Shown: positions 10,320 through 20,842, counted from the stretch's first letter. The stretch: DNA of 32,999 bases from Sperchopsis tessellata (GCA_033557685.1 JAWQRN010000249.1:1-32999), one strand, 5' to 3'. Notes: generated by a model not told the origin, from the letters alone. Numbers and translations: made by a program.

Positions 10320-10790
10320 GGGTTTAGGGCAACAGAAATTACGTGAAATATTCTGATGCTAATTCAATACATATAGTTCTGAAAAGTGTAGGTACTAAAT
10401 ATTGTAGCTCTCAGAAGTGATATTCATGGAATGGCTTAATAGAAATTTTGGTGCGTAAACAATCCATCTGGATATTTGTCCATACAAAATGAATGGTTAC
10501 TTGCTAGACAAAGGGGCCCCAACATGATCAACTAGACTTTACGCGGTCTGTAGGAATTATCTAGTTTAAATAATGTAGTCAGGTCCTAGATGTTACCGAC
10601 ATCATATACAAATTCATATCCACTACGCAGAAAGCGACGATATTGGCCAGGTTAGAAGAGCCCACTTAGGGAAAACATTAAAACGAAGCAATTATCAAGG
10701 GTTTAATTGTACCAAAATAATTAGAAAAAATCTGCTGAAAATTAAATTTTCTGTCTATGATATGTATGTATATTGCATTATTCTGTTTCA
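10320..10790 (+). pseudogene. piggyBac-like transposase, C-terminal relic
   Basis: Near 10320-10350 a short stretch repeats the end of the 8690-8950 block (cagaaattacgtgaaatatt against caacagttatgtgaaatatt). Further on the plus strand reads GYLSIQNEWLLARQRGPNM (about 10468-10525), then LDFTRSV. This fits the 'xxDxxxxNAWxLYR...LxFRR' segment close to the C-terminus of piggyBac transposases. The following bases show frame shifts and a weak Cys/His-rich remnant. It is a dead fragment whose middle is missing or replaced by LINE-A2. Confidence 0.5.
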
Positions 10791-11755
10791 TAGACTAAAC
10801 GATTGATTTTATTTCTATAAAAGTGGCCATTAATATTTAGTTCTTAATGTCACAGTCTATAACTTCAAAATGGTTCAATATTTAGGTGAAATAAATCAAG
10901 TATAAAATTTTAAAAATAAAATGAGAGTATATAAATAAGTTACACAAAAATGTGATACAGAAAAATTCGAGCATGGATTTCGCAATGAATACTCTGGTAA
11001 CCCAGATTTAATAACTGCAATTTAGTTTCATTCTCTACAAATTTTCCCATTTCTCACATTACAAAGTAAATTGTGAATAACACCAAAACCGACTTTATTA
11101 TTTCCGTAAGTTTTAAATCTTTATCAAGTATAGAGACGCTCTAGCAGTCTGCACTTTATCGCTTTCCCATTCAGGACAAATAATACTTAATTTCATCATT
11201 CCGTCAAGACTGACATGGAAGCCGACATAAAAAATGTCACAACTTACTTAATATAGTAAGGGGAAGGCTGTGCAGAGACGAGTTAATTGGAGAATTTTGA
11301 TTTATGGGAATCTTGATGTATATGTCTAGGATAACAACTTTACTCAATTAATTGTTTAGAATTTCTGTTATCTGTAAGAAAAAAACTACTTTTCACTTCA
11401 TTATTTACATTAAACGGAGAATTCCAGGGAACTATAACCGTATATTCTCTATATATGAAAACATCTTAATGTTAGCTATTAATAATATGCGAAGTAAAAT
11501 TAAATTTACCCTGGTGGAATTTACACAAACGTTGTTGTCTACATCTCTGGAGAGTTGGAGTTTGTGTATGATTTACTGAGGGCAATGGCGACTCATATTC
11601 TGTATAGGGAAAGCTTCATAATGCTGCAGTTGAAATTATAAGCAAGAAACCTTCTTAAGAGCCTAATTGATGCACTCGATGGGAGTATAATATTTCAGTT
11701 ATTTATCGACAGTAAAGCTGCCTGTCTACTAGTAGTAAGCTTTATTATTTGTCTT
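10791..11755. other. No recognised gene
   Basis: AT-rich sequence. A 75-codon plus-strand frame at 11352-11579 shows no motif. The 3' continuation of LINE-E would be expected just below 11756, but I could not find its thumb motifs, so that LINE seems to be cut there. Confidence 0.4.
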
Positions 11756-12500
11756 CTATAAATTTAGTCTTAGACTATTTATTTGGAACCATTCTTGCAA
11801 GCCCTCCAATATGGCCGTGATGGATTCTAACAGAGCTCCAATACTATCACCAGTACACAGCACGGATATGTTGTTCGCATATAATATCAGAGAAGTAACA
11901 ATTACAGTGGGCAGATTGTTAATGTAAATAGCGGTCAACGAATCAATCCCTGAGGCACACATCTCTAGACCTCTCTGGACCACACTGACTGTCAACCAGC
12001 AACCACCAGCACCTCTCAAATATATCTCGAACATCTGCAATGGCACACCCTTCACTCCTTTGCACTCCAGCTTTCTGAGAAAGATGTCAAACTCTAAGCC
12101 ATAAAAGGTCTTGGAGAGATCAAGATAAATACCAGCGGTCATTTAAAGCATCAATAATCTCACCGATCATCTAAAAAATAGCACCCTTCAGATATGCATT
12201 CGGTGTAAGAATTGTATAGTCAGTCGAAAAATATCTTCTCAAATACTTTTGAGATGTTAATCAGTAGTGCTATTGGTCTATACTTTTCGGGCTTGTTTTT
12301 TCTCTATAGATAAGTTTTACTATTTAACTTCAAAGATAATGCAAATATACCATTGTGAATATAATTTTTAAATAGATGAGACAGCATCGGACTGATTGTA
12401 ATAGCCGTGTACTCTAGAAGTTTAAAGTTCTTTACTGACATAATTTTGGAGGTCACCTCTTGAGACGGAATTTGTGAGAGAAGAAAATTGGTTTGTATTA
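11756..12500 (-). pseudogene. LINE-E: Jockey/CR1-type reverse transcriptase fragment
   Basis: Minus-strand order: SPMLSHLFKNYIHNGIF, then KYRPIALLINISKVFEKI (fingers), a broken joint near 12150, then an open 128-codon run at 12142-11756. That run reads AGIYLDLSKTF (motif A, catalytic Asp kept), VKGVPLQMFEIYLRG, AIYINNLPTVI, LILYANNISVLCTGDS (catalytic YADD changed to YANN, so inactive) and LQEWFQINSLRLNL. Motif B (PQGS) is unrecognisable. The run ends at a stop just after LRLNL, before the thumb. Its 5' end butts against the 5' end of LINE-F, which runs the other way. Confidence 0.8.
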
Positions 12501-12534
12501 TGTCTTACTGATTATCCATGGTTCATCGTAGCAG

Positions 12535-13560
12535 CGGTTGTAATTCAATACTTATAATATTAATGAACTTAATAATTTCCTCCGTAGTTCTAAGGACTAC
12601 AAGGTTCTTTGTATGACTGAATATTGTCAAACTGAAGATCAGTTAAATTTTTTTGTATGTTCGCCATTATAGATTAATATCACATTTTTTCAGACAGGAA
12701 AATCAGCATGAGGCTACCGCAGTGTACGCTTGTGAAGGACTAACTGGTAATTCCATTAACAGTTTAAATATTCGTTCTTTTCCTTATCATATTGAATTAT
12801 CATCAGCCATGTAAAGGAGACGTGGAGTTGTTTTTTGAAGATATGGATGATTTGTTAGACGATTTGTTTTACTCAGAAAAACCACTTGTTTTGCTGGTGA
12901 TATTAACATAAATACACACATTTCAGTTGAATCGCCAAACAAATCTAGATTAATATCGTTATTACAAACTTACTGTCTAACTTTATCGATTCATATTTAT
13001 ACTCGTATATCATCTATATCGATAACATATATTGATAAATTTATACTTAATATATTTTGCATCACGTTTGTAGAAACACATCTAATCATATCGCACAGGT
13101 ACTCATTTGTAACTTGGAAAAGCGATCATCACCTTTGTCTATTTTTCATAGATCTGTTTCTAACGAAAGTATTAGAAATTTTCAACTTGCTCTTGAAATT
13201 GAATCATGGCTACCTTTACCTCTGTGCGATTCTGTTGAGGACAAATGGAATATTTTATAAACATTGTGACTTACTACATAAACATACACATACCTGTAAA
13301 AAAGTTTAAAATGAACCTTTAAAAAAATCGAAATTACTAATCCAGAAATAGAAATGATTACGAAATGGATGTTCTGTACACTTAAACAATATTTTACGTT
13401 TGCTACAAAAATATTCAATAAAAATAAAAAACAATACATTATTGTACTAAAAGAAGCTACAATGAGTTACTGCACTAAATTGCTATTCGAATCGGATAAT
13501 AAATCCAAGACGATGTGGAACATTGTAAACATAAGTATAAGTATAATATTTTTATAAATT
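12535..13560 (+). pseudogene. LINE-F endonuclease and EN-RT linker
   Basis: Plus-strand pieces in order: LNNFLRSSKDYKVLCMTEYC (about 12560-12620, matching 'xLxxFLxxxxYDVLCLTEHW' with the catalytic Glu kept), VELFFEDMDDLLDDLFYS (about 12825-12880), GDININTHI (the 'GDFNIN' motif, by a frame shift near 12895), SPNKSRLISLLQTYCLTLS, IDKFILNIF, and SNHIAQVLI (the 'SDHxAQI' motif with Asp changed to Asn). An open frame at 13057-13260 (IRNFQLALEIESWLPLPL) and another at 13354-13557 ending in NKSKTMWNIVN form the linker. The mid endonuclease is shortened. Confidence 0.75.
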
Positions 13561-13799
13561 GTGCATCTGATTTGTAGAACGGATTACCTGACAGTTCTCT
13601 TGATTTTAGTTATTCATATACATTTTCCATAAATAATAAATCTATGATCCTTTATTCAACCAACCCAACAGAAATAATAGAGGTTCATAAAAATTAACGA
13701 TTACCGAAATAAATAATTTTTTCCCAATGGATTAAGGATTCCAATCGCGAAGCCCTTATATAAATAAAGGTAATTCACTCAATATATCAAATTAACATC

Positions 13800-15031
13800 C
13801 TGTTAGTTTACTCACATCCTTTTTTAAAATTTTCGACAGCCTGGTTTATAATCATATTTCTAGCTTTGTTATAAGTTATAAAATCTGGAATAATTTCTAA
13901 CATGGTTTCATGAAGGCTCGAAATAGTGATACTGCAATTTGTGAGTTTGTGACGGCAGTTTTGGAGGCTTTGGATGGTAAGTTTATTGCCTGTGGATTAT
14001 TTTTGGTTCTTGGTAAAGCTTTCCACTGCTTGATACCGCTCAATACTATACCAAATGCTAGATGCATATGGCGTTTGTGGCTCTACATTGTCTTGGTTAA
14101 AATCTTACTTTTCCAGCAGAAACTAAAATGTAGTAATATTGAAGGGTAGTTTGAGGGATAAGTTTAGAGTTCTTGGGCTGACTGTGGATGTACCACAAGG
14201 AAGCATTCTAGAGTGACTTTTGTTTAGTTTCTTCATTAATGATATACCAATAGTTATTGAAAATACCGATCATATAATTATAAACTATGCTGAATATACC
14301 AACCTGCTGATTAGGGTGAAACTGTATCCAGGCGTGATTGCGGAGGTCACTGATATAATGGATAAATTATAACATTGGTAACACAAAAGAAGTATATTCT
14401 TAATTCATCGAAAACAAAGTGTGTAATGCTTCAAACAAACAGTGGATTGCCTACACCTAACTCAATTAAACTAGGTAACTCAGAGGTCTGTTTCTCGGTA
14501 TCAGCCAAAGTACTCTGTATACAAATGGATGAAACACTGTCGTGCTCTCCTCATATAAACACATTGAACTAACTTCCATATGCTACGCTATGCGCGTCTT
14601 ATCTGTGCAGGTTAGTGTGTAAATCCTTCGGGTTGTATACACTGCAAACTTTTACTCGTTGGTGCAGTCTGGCATCATCAGCTGGTTCGATATTCGTGCT
14701 CCAGAAAAAAGTCTTGAGACTACTGTATAAGATAAAAAGATAAATCCTGCCGCGGGCTGTTTACTATTAAAACTGTACTGGAATTTATATTTTGAGAAGC
14801 CTCATATACTTATTTAAAAATAAACATCATTTTGAGAGCTATGCGTTGGTTCCTGGTTTAAATCGCAGATATGGTGCTGTATATGTATATCCGTTACATA
14901 GGCTTACCAAATTGGAGAAGGACCCATTTTATATGTGCATCAGATTCTTCAACCAGTTATCTAAAGGAATGAGAATTTTTCAAATCAAGGGTTTTTTAGG
15001 TTTAACGTTGAACTTGAACCTTATAATATGA
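13800..15031 (+). pseudogene. LINE-F reverse transcriptase and C-terminus
   Basis: Plus-strand order: KIFDSLVYNHIS, HGFMKARNSDTAICEF (usually 'YGFRKGRSTxxA'), FLVLGKAFHCL (motif A with the catalytic Asp changed to Val), VDVPQGSIL (motif B), FINDIPIVI, IINYAEYTNLL (YADD changed to YAEY), LNSSKTKCVML, then RSLIYLFKNKHHFESYALV and DPFYMCIRFFNQLSKGMR, which is the usual C-terminal tail. Frames 13910-14149, 14375-14572 and 14792-15031 are the open islands. Both palm motifs have lost Asp residues, so it is inactive. Confidence 0.8.
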
Positions 15032-15109
15032 ATGAATATTTATCTTATGTTAGATACTAAGCTTTAATTTTTGAAATAAATTAATATTCTATTCTATAAG
15101 GTAGCTGTT

Positions 15110-15930
15110 TACACGATTAACATTATCTATGACTTCTTCATTTTGCAGTTGAAGTTCTTTTAGAGATGTGTGATTATTTCTAGTGTTCTGAGATGATTTT
15201 ATTATTCTCTCTTCCCGTGTTACTTATAAAACTCTTTACTAACAAAACCTTTCAACATGTCCTGATACAGCAATCGTTTGTTATTACTTGAAGTTTTAAT
15301 ACCCGCAGTTATCTAATTATTGCGACTATTGTATGACATAATGTTTCTTTCTAGATACTTGTTATCAATGAATACACAAAATGTTCCAATAAATTGCTCG
15401 AATCCTATATTGGGATACTCTATCAAGAATAAAAAATCCCATTCCTCATCCAAAGTGTTGTACAGACATCGATCTAGGTCCCTGATAGAGTTCTCCCTGC
15501 GTTTAAATGTTGAGATCACGTTTTCAATAGCATTTCCATTTAAAAATCCGAGTTCTATGATCCGAAGAAGATGTCGGAATATTGTAACCTCGATGTTCAG
15601 CTACATTAGATAATATATCGTCAATCAAGGTTGCAGAATCACGAGAATCCCTAGTGATCGTCTTCGTCTTGTAGTGTATATCATAGGACATTTCTAGTGT
15701 TAGTATTTTTATCAAGTTAATTTATATTAAACTCTTCACAAATAATGATATGATACTTATTAATTTTGGATTTAATGCTGTCCAACAGGTCATTTAGGCT
15801 GTCGGGAAATTATTTGGGATATTTACCAATAGTACATAATCATATTACAATCATACATGTAGAAACTAGTTGCATTGCTCTACATTCAAATATCTTTTCA
15901 ACATTTTCCGCTTCAAGTTAACAAGCTCAG
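15110..15930 (-). pseudogene. LINE-G: endonuclease and linker fragment
   Basis: Reading minus from about 15900: a 'YRSPNGDF'-like remnant near 15830, LNDLLDSIKSKINKYHIII, EEFNINLIKIL (the 'GDFNIN' motif, GD changed to EE), TRDSRDSATLIDDILSN (about 15595-15660) and SSDHRTRIFKW (catalytic SDH kept). A frame shift leads to an open stretch, 15519-15313, reading RRENSIRDLDRCLYNTLDEE and continuing to ITAGIKTSSNNKRLLYQDML, the standard linker start 'WITxGIKxSxxxKRxLY'. The polymerase is missing: the copy ends at about 15110, close to the 3' tail of LINE-F. Confidence 0.75.
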
Positions 15931-17173
15931 TTAATTCCAGCTTCCCCAGACATAAACGCAGGAACCCACCGGCACAATCCACACGAGAAAAAGAGGAAGC
16001 AATAACATAACCAACCAAAACAATAAAATCAGATACCCCTCAGTCAAAAAATGTTCAGTAAAAGCCAAGTCATTCCGTCCTCGTATATTGTTGTGAGTTA
16101 AAATAAATGTGTTTTATTGTTACTATTATTTTTGGGAAAATCGCTGGGGTTTCGCTTATCTTTTGCTAATGTTTGAAGACACCGTTTGAAAATGTATGCG
16201 TTCGTTGCTTGGGCCACGATTTAAGTTTGGGAAGTAAGCTTTTTCCTTCAAATATATGTTCCCTCTACGGGCAGGAAACAAGAAAATATTGTATGCTGTT
16301 CGGAAATCTTCGCCAGTAACGTCAAAGGTTATTGGATTCGCTTGCAGTTCTTAAGCGATGTAGGGACGATAACATTGTTGCTAATGGTTTACAATATTTA
16401 CAATTCTGTTCAAAAATTCACAAGGCCGGTATTTCATTTGTGAAAGAAAGGATTAGCTTATCTCACTATGAAATGTTCATCTGCGAATTAAAGTTATTTA
16501 GGATACATATTCACCTTTCTAGAATAATTAGTGGAGAATATTTTCATAAAATTGATCTCATCAATTTTATCTGCCTCTCACATGAAAAAGTTTAATAACC
16601 CCTCCAAATATCAGTCTAACTCTAAAAAAGTCCCGCGATTAAACATTTTGGTGATGAATCTGCCATATCATACCCTCACACCTGCAGAATCTTCTGTCCT
16701 TTCAGAGGGCTTAAAATTTGTCTTACCACCAAAACGCAATCCTGTTGAAGCAATAATGTAGAAATATTGGATAGAATTCGGCATGAAATTGCTCGTGTTT
16801 ATGATGATCCGTCCTGTTCCAATTAAACAAAATGAGTTAAAGGTCCTCTGAGAACTCAAAATTAATGAGTCGATTTTCGTCATGTCAGAAGCAATAATAC
16901 AGTTGTAATGGATCGTCAGAGGTACGATTCCAAAATTTTAGATCTTTTGCATTATACCACATATAAAAGTCTAACGTTCAACCCTACATAAAAAAATGCA
17001 ACAATTTTTTACCAATATCATCAATAGATTCACAAGTGTATTAGAATATCATTTCCAACGATTCTTTCATCCTTCGTGTATATGATATACCTAAGGTACA
17101 TAAACCTCTGGTACCTCTTCGATCCATTGTCAGTGCAGTAGGGTATCCCACCCGTTGAAAAGTGAAGAGGTTT

Positions 17174-17411
17174 ATCAGATCCCTTGTTCCTCAGGTAAGA
17201 TATACCTTGGATAAACTAAGCGTACGATTGCTACTCGTTTAAAGGAGCACAAACGCTATACTCGTCTGGGTTATATTATTCTGTCAGTCGTGGCTGAACA
17301 TCGTCATGAAACAGGACACACTGTTATGTTCTACGATACTAAAGTCTTAACTCGGGAGCATTCTTATTTTACCAGAAAATTTCGAAAAGCCATTTCGGTT
17401 TATAATCGCTC

Positions 17412-17464
<53 letters not shown>

Positions 17465-17562
17465 ACGATGGTTATCAACTACCAATTGTTTTGAGAATTC
17501 CCCCCTCTCATTTCTCTCTTCTTGCACTCGGCAACAACCGCCCGAACGTAACAGTTTCCTAA
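17174..17562 (+). pseudogene. PLE1 GIY-YIG endonuclease domain with in-frame (TA)21
   Basis: The domain reads IPCSSGKIYLG, then TIATRLKEHKRYTRLGY, then VVAEHRHETGHTVMFYDTKV, HSYFTRKFRKAISVYNRSNN and, after a microsatellite, RDDGYQLP. These match the GIY-YIG core (IYxG, R..EH), the 'SxVAEHxxxTGH' helix and the terminal 'NNFNRDDGYxLS' of insect PLEs. Between NN and RDDG lies a 42-base TA tract (17419-17460) coding seven Ile-Tyr pairs, which keeps the frame. There is a stop between IYLG and the Thr-Lys-Arg segment, so the whole domain is not translatable as one piece. Confidence 0.8.
17417..17461. repeat. (TA)n microsatellite inside PLE1
   Basis: Pure AT dinucleotide repeat. Its coding part is 42 bases, a multiple of three, and lies between two conserved PLE motifs. 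Confidence 0.95.
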
Positions 17563-18008
17563 AATGTTTTGATACTTACGACAATACATCAATGTTTCTG
17601 CTTGTCATCTGTCAAAAACATTTGACACTCCAGTAGAAAAATTGCGGCAAATTTAAAAATTAACATTAAATTATGACACCGGTACTTCAATTACAGATGG
17701 AAAAAATCGAGAAATACATAAAACACCGAAATTATAAACCTATTTTCCAACCCCATTTCACAAAATATTTTTTAGTCACTATATATTTGGTTTATTATTC
17801 CGCATTATAAACGAATATCAATTACTAACTTCTAAAACTTTCAATTTTGATTAATATTTTGAAGTTAAACCTGACAGATATAAACATAGAAATGATTTCA
17901 CACAACAGATTAAAGAGTATTTGCACTAGAATGACAATACCTTATAACATTATGTTAATGAGAGGAATACACAACTGTATAATTTATCTCTATTGGCTAC
18001 ATTCATTT
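17563..18008. other. No recognised gene; AT-rich
   Basis: No clear similarity on either strand. The first part is probably PLE1 3' sequence. If mariner A had landed in LINE-H, the other half of LINE-H should be here on minus, but I cannot see it. A 96-codon plus frame at 17847-18137 runs into mariner A and is a chance frame. Confidence 0.4.
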
Positions 18009-18010
18009 TA

Positions 18011-18738
18011 CCAGGTCTGTAAATATGAAACCGGAATTATTTTATTGAAAGTACACATTTATTGTATGAAAATGGTAAAAAATATATTATTAAAAATATT
18101 GCACATCGCTAGCTATATATTTTTCTCATCTCTCTGACAATTTGTGGAGCCACGCCAAGAACCTCTTGCTCTTTTGAGGCAAACCAATCATTGAGCCATT
18201 TTCGTAAAAAGTGAAGCGCTGCTCAGCAAGTGCAAGTTCCATCGACGCAAATAAGTAGTAATCGGATGGAGCCAAGTCCGCTGAATAAGCCGCATGCAAG
18301 AGTTTTTGCCAACTAAACGCCTCAATTGTTTCCTTAACCGGTTTTGCTGTGTGCGATGGTGCATTATCATGAAGTAAAATCTCTTTGTGTTGCCTCTTTC
18401 GATATCCTGGTCGTTTTTCCCTCAATGCTTGATTTAAATCCATCATTTGTTATCGGTAGCGTTCAGTACTAATTGTTTTAGCAGCTCATGATAGATAATA
18501 CCCTTCTGATCCCACCAAACACAGAGCATAGCGATTTGGCCTTGCAGTCGATGCCGCTGGTTTGCTTGAAGTTATCAATGAACTTTTACGCTTAGAAATC
18601 TCTCGATGGATAAATGATTAAAAGTTGTTGACAAATGTAAACACAAGAAAAAGGTGCCAATGACGCGGTTTGACAGTCACTACATTGACAACTAGAGCTA
18701 TCTATGAGTAAATTCCGGTTTCATATTTACAGACCTGG
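18011..18738 (-). mobile_element. Mariner A: internally deleted element with both terminal repeats
   Basis: The left end reads ccaggtctgtaaatatgaaa from 18011 and the right end is its inverse, ending cagacctgg at 18738. TA dinucleotides flank both (18009-18010 and 18739-18740), the standard mariner target duplication. At about 730 bases it is roughly half the usual size. The transposase runs on minus and has lost its DNA-binding half. Both termini are in good condition, so a full-length relative could have mobilised it. Copies B (19433-19645) and C (24914-25683) belong to the same family. Confidence 0.85.
18126..18560 (-). pseudogene. Mariner A transposase, catalytic C-terminal part
   Basis: Minus strand: a shifted MLCVWWDQKG segment near 18500-18530, then an open 106-codon frame (18446-18126) with MMDLNQALREKRPGYRKRQH, EILLHDNAPSHTA, a block ending AAYSADLAPSDYYLF and LALAEQRFTFYENG. 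Counting from the Asp of HDN to the Asp of PSD gives 34 intervening residues, the mariner DD34D signature, so catalytic Asp 2 and 3 are retained. After YEN the frame shifts by one and the 'WxDxWFASK' end is read out of frame. The first Asp and the helix-turn-helix are missing. The protein resembles irritans-like mariners of insects. Confidence 0.85.
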
Positions 18739-18740
18739 TA

Positions 18741-19290
18741 TAAGTATTTTTATTGTTACATTTTATATTAATATTAAAATCTCCCGCCAAACAGACCATA
18801 CTCAATTCATTAAACAATATTGTAAGCACCTTTTATAACTGACATAAAAAGTCATCCAAGCTATAATTAGGTGAGCGATAAATTGACAAAATAACAAAGA
18901 TACAGGTACCAACGTAAAACTCTGCCGCCGCGCACTCAAACACGAATGGAAGAGAAACTCATGAGATCCATTCTTACATTTCCCTTTATGTCAGACTTAC
19001 AAAATATAACTGATCTACCGTACGAACCATTGGGTCTGCAGAAACTTTCTAATAGTTTGCATATTTTGGTGAATCACACTAACATGTTTACTATTCTTAT
19101 TATTGTTTATAAGACTTACAAATATATCAAAAAACTGACTTTTTGTATTCAACAGAAGAAGATCATGATTAAAACTCGCGTAGTCTTCTCTAGCAAAATA
19201 TGTTTCTTATTTTCAATGCAATTGCTAATATTTATTTCTCCTGACTACATTTATGAAACCAAGGGAAACTTTTTGTTTAAATTATACAAT
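18741..19290 (-). pseudogene. LINE-H left copy: endonuclease fragment, inverted relative to 24285-24911
   Basis: The reverse complement aligns closely with 24285-24911 over almost its full length, with an internal gap of about 110 bases near 19050-19070. In the right-hand copy the translation is clearly a LINE AP-type endonuclease, and this copy carries the same motifs on minus, ending next to the GDFNIN motif where mariner A begins. An open 117-codon plus frame (18946-19299) is the opposite-strand shadow of this fragment and is not a gene. Confidence 0.75.
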
Positions 19291-19294
19291 CCTA

Positions 19295-19432
19295 AATAAC
19301 AATTAAATAAGTATCAACATAGACCCTATGATATAGTTCAAGATCATAACTAAATTAAAGATGAATGATTTTAAGGATGTGTTACACCAATTACGACTAT
19401 TGAAAATTGATTATGTAATTTAATAAGCGTAT
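19295..19432. repeat. Direct repeat R, copy 1
   Basis: About 138 bases nearly identical to 22353-22489, starting ataacaattaaataagtatc and ending gtaatttaataagcgtat. It lies between the LINE-H left copy and mariner B. It has no coding content that I can recognise. Confidence 0.85.
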
Positions 19433-19645
19433 GGTTTGCTTGAAGTTATCCATGATCTTTTACTCTTAGAATTCTCAAAATGTATTCATTTTTCGTCGCC
19501 AATCACAGCTCGATGGATAAATGATTAAAAGTAATTGACAAATGTAAACACAAGAAAAAGGCGCCAATAACGCGGTTTGACAGTCATTACATTGACAACT
19601 AGAGCTACCTATGAGCAAATTCCGGTTCAATATTTACAGACTTGG
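19433..19645 (-). mobile_element. Mariner B: 5' end fragment
   Basis: The right end carries a decayed terminal repeat (ccggttcaatatttacagac, then ttgg at 19645). On minus, the 5' untranslated part is followed directly by IGDEK and IHFENSKSKRSWITSSKP, which is the 'TGDEKWIxFENPKRKxSW' region with the first catalytic Asp. The helix-turn-helix coding region is missing at the same join as in mariner A (aacttttaatcatttatccatcgag), so A and B share an ancestral deletion. The left end at 19433 abuts repeat R and the 3' terminal repeat is absent. Confidence 0.75.
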
Positions 19646-20379
19646 TTTATATGTTGATTTCAAAAGCAAGAGTAATTGAGCTGCTAGATCGATAATATTA
19701 CCAATAATTTATATTGTATTTGTCACTATGACAATATGTCACAATTTATAGTGAAAAATTCTTAGAAATTACTCGGTCATAAAATTTATAACGTATGACG
19801 TGTGAAATGGAGTTATAAGAGGTACATACTATTAAATGAGATAGAGAATAGCATGTTGGCATGTCGTCAAGACGATTTAACTACGATATTATAAGCTTTA
19901 AATATGCAATATGTATGATCTCTATAACAATTCATAATGCATAATACACTAGTGTTAAAGTTTACTAACATAAATTAAGTTTAATAGCTGATTACAAGCT
20001 AGTTTTATCATGTCTGTACATACCACGTATTACTCATATCAAGAACACACCTCCCTACTAAATTTATCGGCATGCACCATTTCGACAGTTTTTCATATTC
20101 GGAAAATTTATGACCATTTATCTACTATGTAAAGATGTAAGTATAACGACTTTGTTTTTTGTGAAATTTCTTTAAAAACATCTATTTTGCAATTTATTAT
20201 CTCGATTACATTTGTTTCAAACATTCCATTTGTCGAGATATTATGTTTACTATTAAACGCTTGTAAGACATATACAATGACTATGCCAAGACTCGAAATA
20301 TACCTTTAATAAGTTTCAGCCAGTGGTGTTTTACATTCGAACCTAAGACAACATAGAATACATTTTCTACAATCGTCTG
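19646..20379. other. No recognised gene; AT-rich
   Basis: Neither strand shows family motifs or long frames. Confidence 0.4.
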
Positions 20380-20625
20380 TGATGTGGCACAAGCCAAAGT
20401 CCCGTCCCACAGACTGAAGTCCTTTCGGACACGACCGCCAGCACTCGCCAAGCATCGGCGCACAAAATTTCCCGCTTATGAATTGAAGCTTAACTGAAGT
20501 TTCAGTTTCCCATGAACGTATCGCGCTCTGCCTGATACCTAACGGGTCTACTGGCGGATTTTGCGCTATTTGGACGCGGACTTATTTGCGCGCTTTTCGC
20601 GAAGTATATTCCATTGAAAACTGTG
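20380..20625. other. CpG-richer patch, possible promoter-like or repeat-derived sequence
   Basis: This stretch contains many CG dinucleotides and GC-rich words such as gcgcgcttttcgcg, in strong contrast to the AT-rich flanks. A 60-codon minus frame at 20281-20463 crosses its left edge with no recognised motif. It could be the promoter and leader of a small gene or of a mobile element whose body is the zinc-finger-like relic just downstream. There is no direct evidence of transcription. Confidence 0.35.
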
Positions 20626-20689
20626 GTTATTAAAATGTAAAAACTATTGGAATATAAGCATAAAATATTTATAAAAATAGTTCTTTACG

Positions 20690-20842
20690 TTTTGAAAGAG
20701 AATTTGCTGCAATTTTCTAACTTAGCAGGAGTTTTAAGACTTTTTGCGGTAGTTGCGGTAAATCAGTTAAAATTGTGGTTGAGAGACAAATTGCTTGTTT
20801 GGCTGAAAGACATTCCTCATAGAAATACAAGTATTTTATGTC
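20690..20842 (+). pseudogene. Possible CGGBP1/hAT-type zinc-finger relic
   Basis: One plus frame reads FEREFAAIF, a stop, then SFKTFCGSCGKSVKIVVERQ and IACLAERHSS. The pattern 'FxxEFxxIF...FCxxCxKxV...RxxxxxHLxxxxH' is that of the N-terminal zinc finger in CGGBP1-like, hAT-derived proteins common in insect genomes. The first of the two expected His residues is not preserved. At 20850 a gttacag/gtaaat junction looks like a splice donor. The match rests on a short motif and is tentative. A competing 68-codon open frame at 20647-20853 on plus has no motif. Confidence 0.3.

Larger units (their letters stand above)
12505..15100 (+). mobile_element. LINE-F: nearly full-length but degraded endonuclease/RT retrotransposon
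   Basis: Endonuclease, linker, polymerase and C-terminal tail follow each other on plus from about 12505 to 15030, then an AT-rich 3' UTR ends in a short attctattctat tail near 15100. The arrangement matches a single ORF2 of a Jockey/CR1-type LINE, with internal losses in the endonuclease. No frame stays open for more than about 100 codons. Confidence 0.75.
16190..17562 (+). mobile_element. PLE1: Penelope-like element with RT core deleted
   Basis: Plus strand, several frames. The N-terminal region reads DSLAVLKRCRDDNIVANGL and FVKERISLSHYEM (from 16332), then LTPAESSVLSEGLKFV (about 16670-16722, the conserved 'LTxAExSVLSxGLxF' segment). A motif VYDIPKVHKPLVPLRSIVS follows at about 17078-17135, the PLE 'GxPKxHKPxxPxRPI' motif. 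The sequence then jumps to YQIPCSSGKIYLG (about 17174), the start of the GIY-YIG endonuclease, so the whole catalytic palm is missing. LINE-type and LTR-type elements lack this combination of motifs. Confidence 0.8.

Noticed and set aside
11352..11579. 75-codon plus ORF
   Set aside because: No motif, AT-rich composition and no continuity with neighbouring elements.
18946..19299. 117-codon plus ORF, similar to a minus ORF at 24022-24390
   Set aside because: The similarity between the two comes from the inverted LINE-H repeat; the real former coding strand is the opposite one, with endonuclease motifs.
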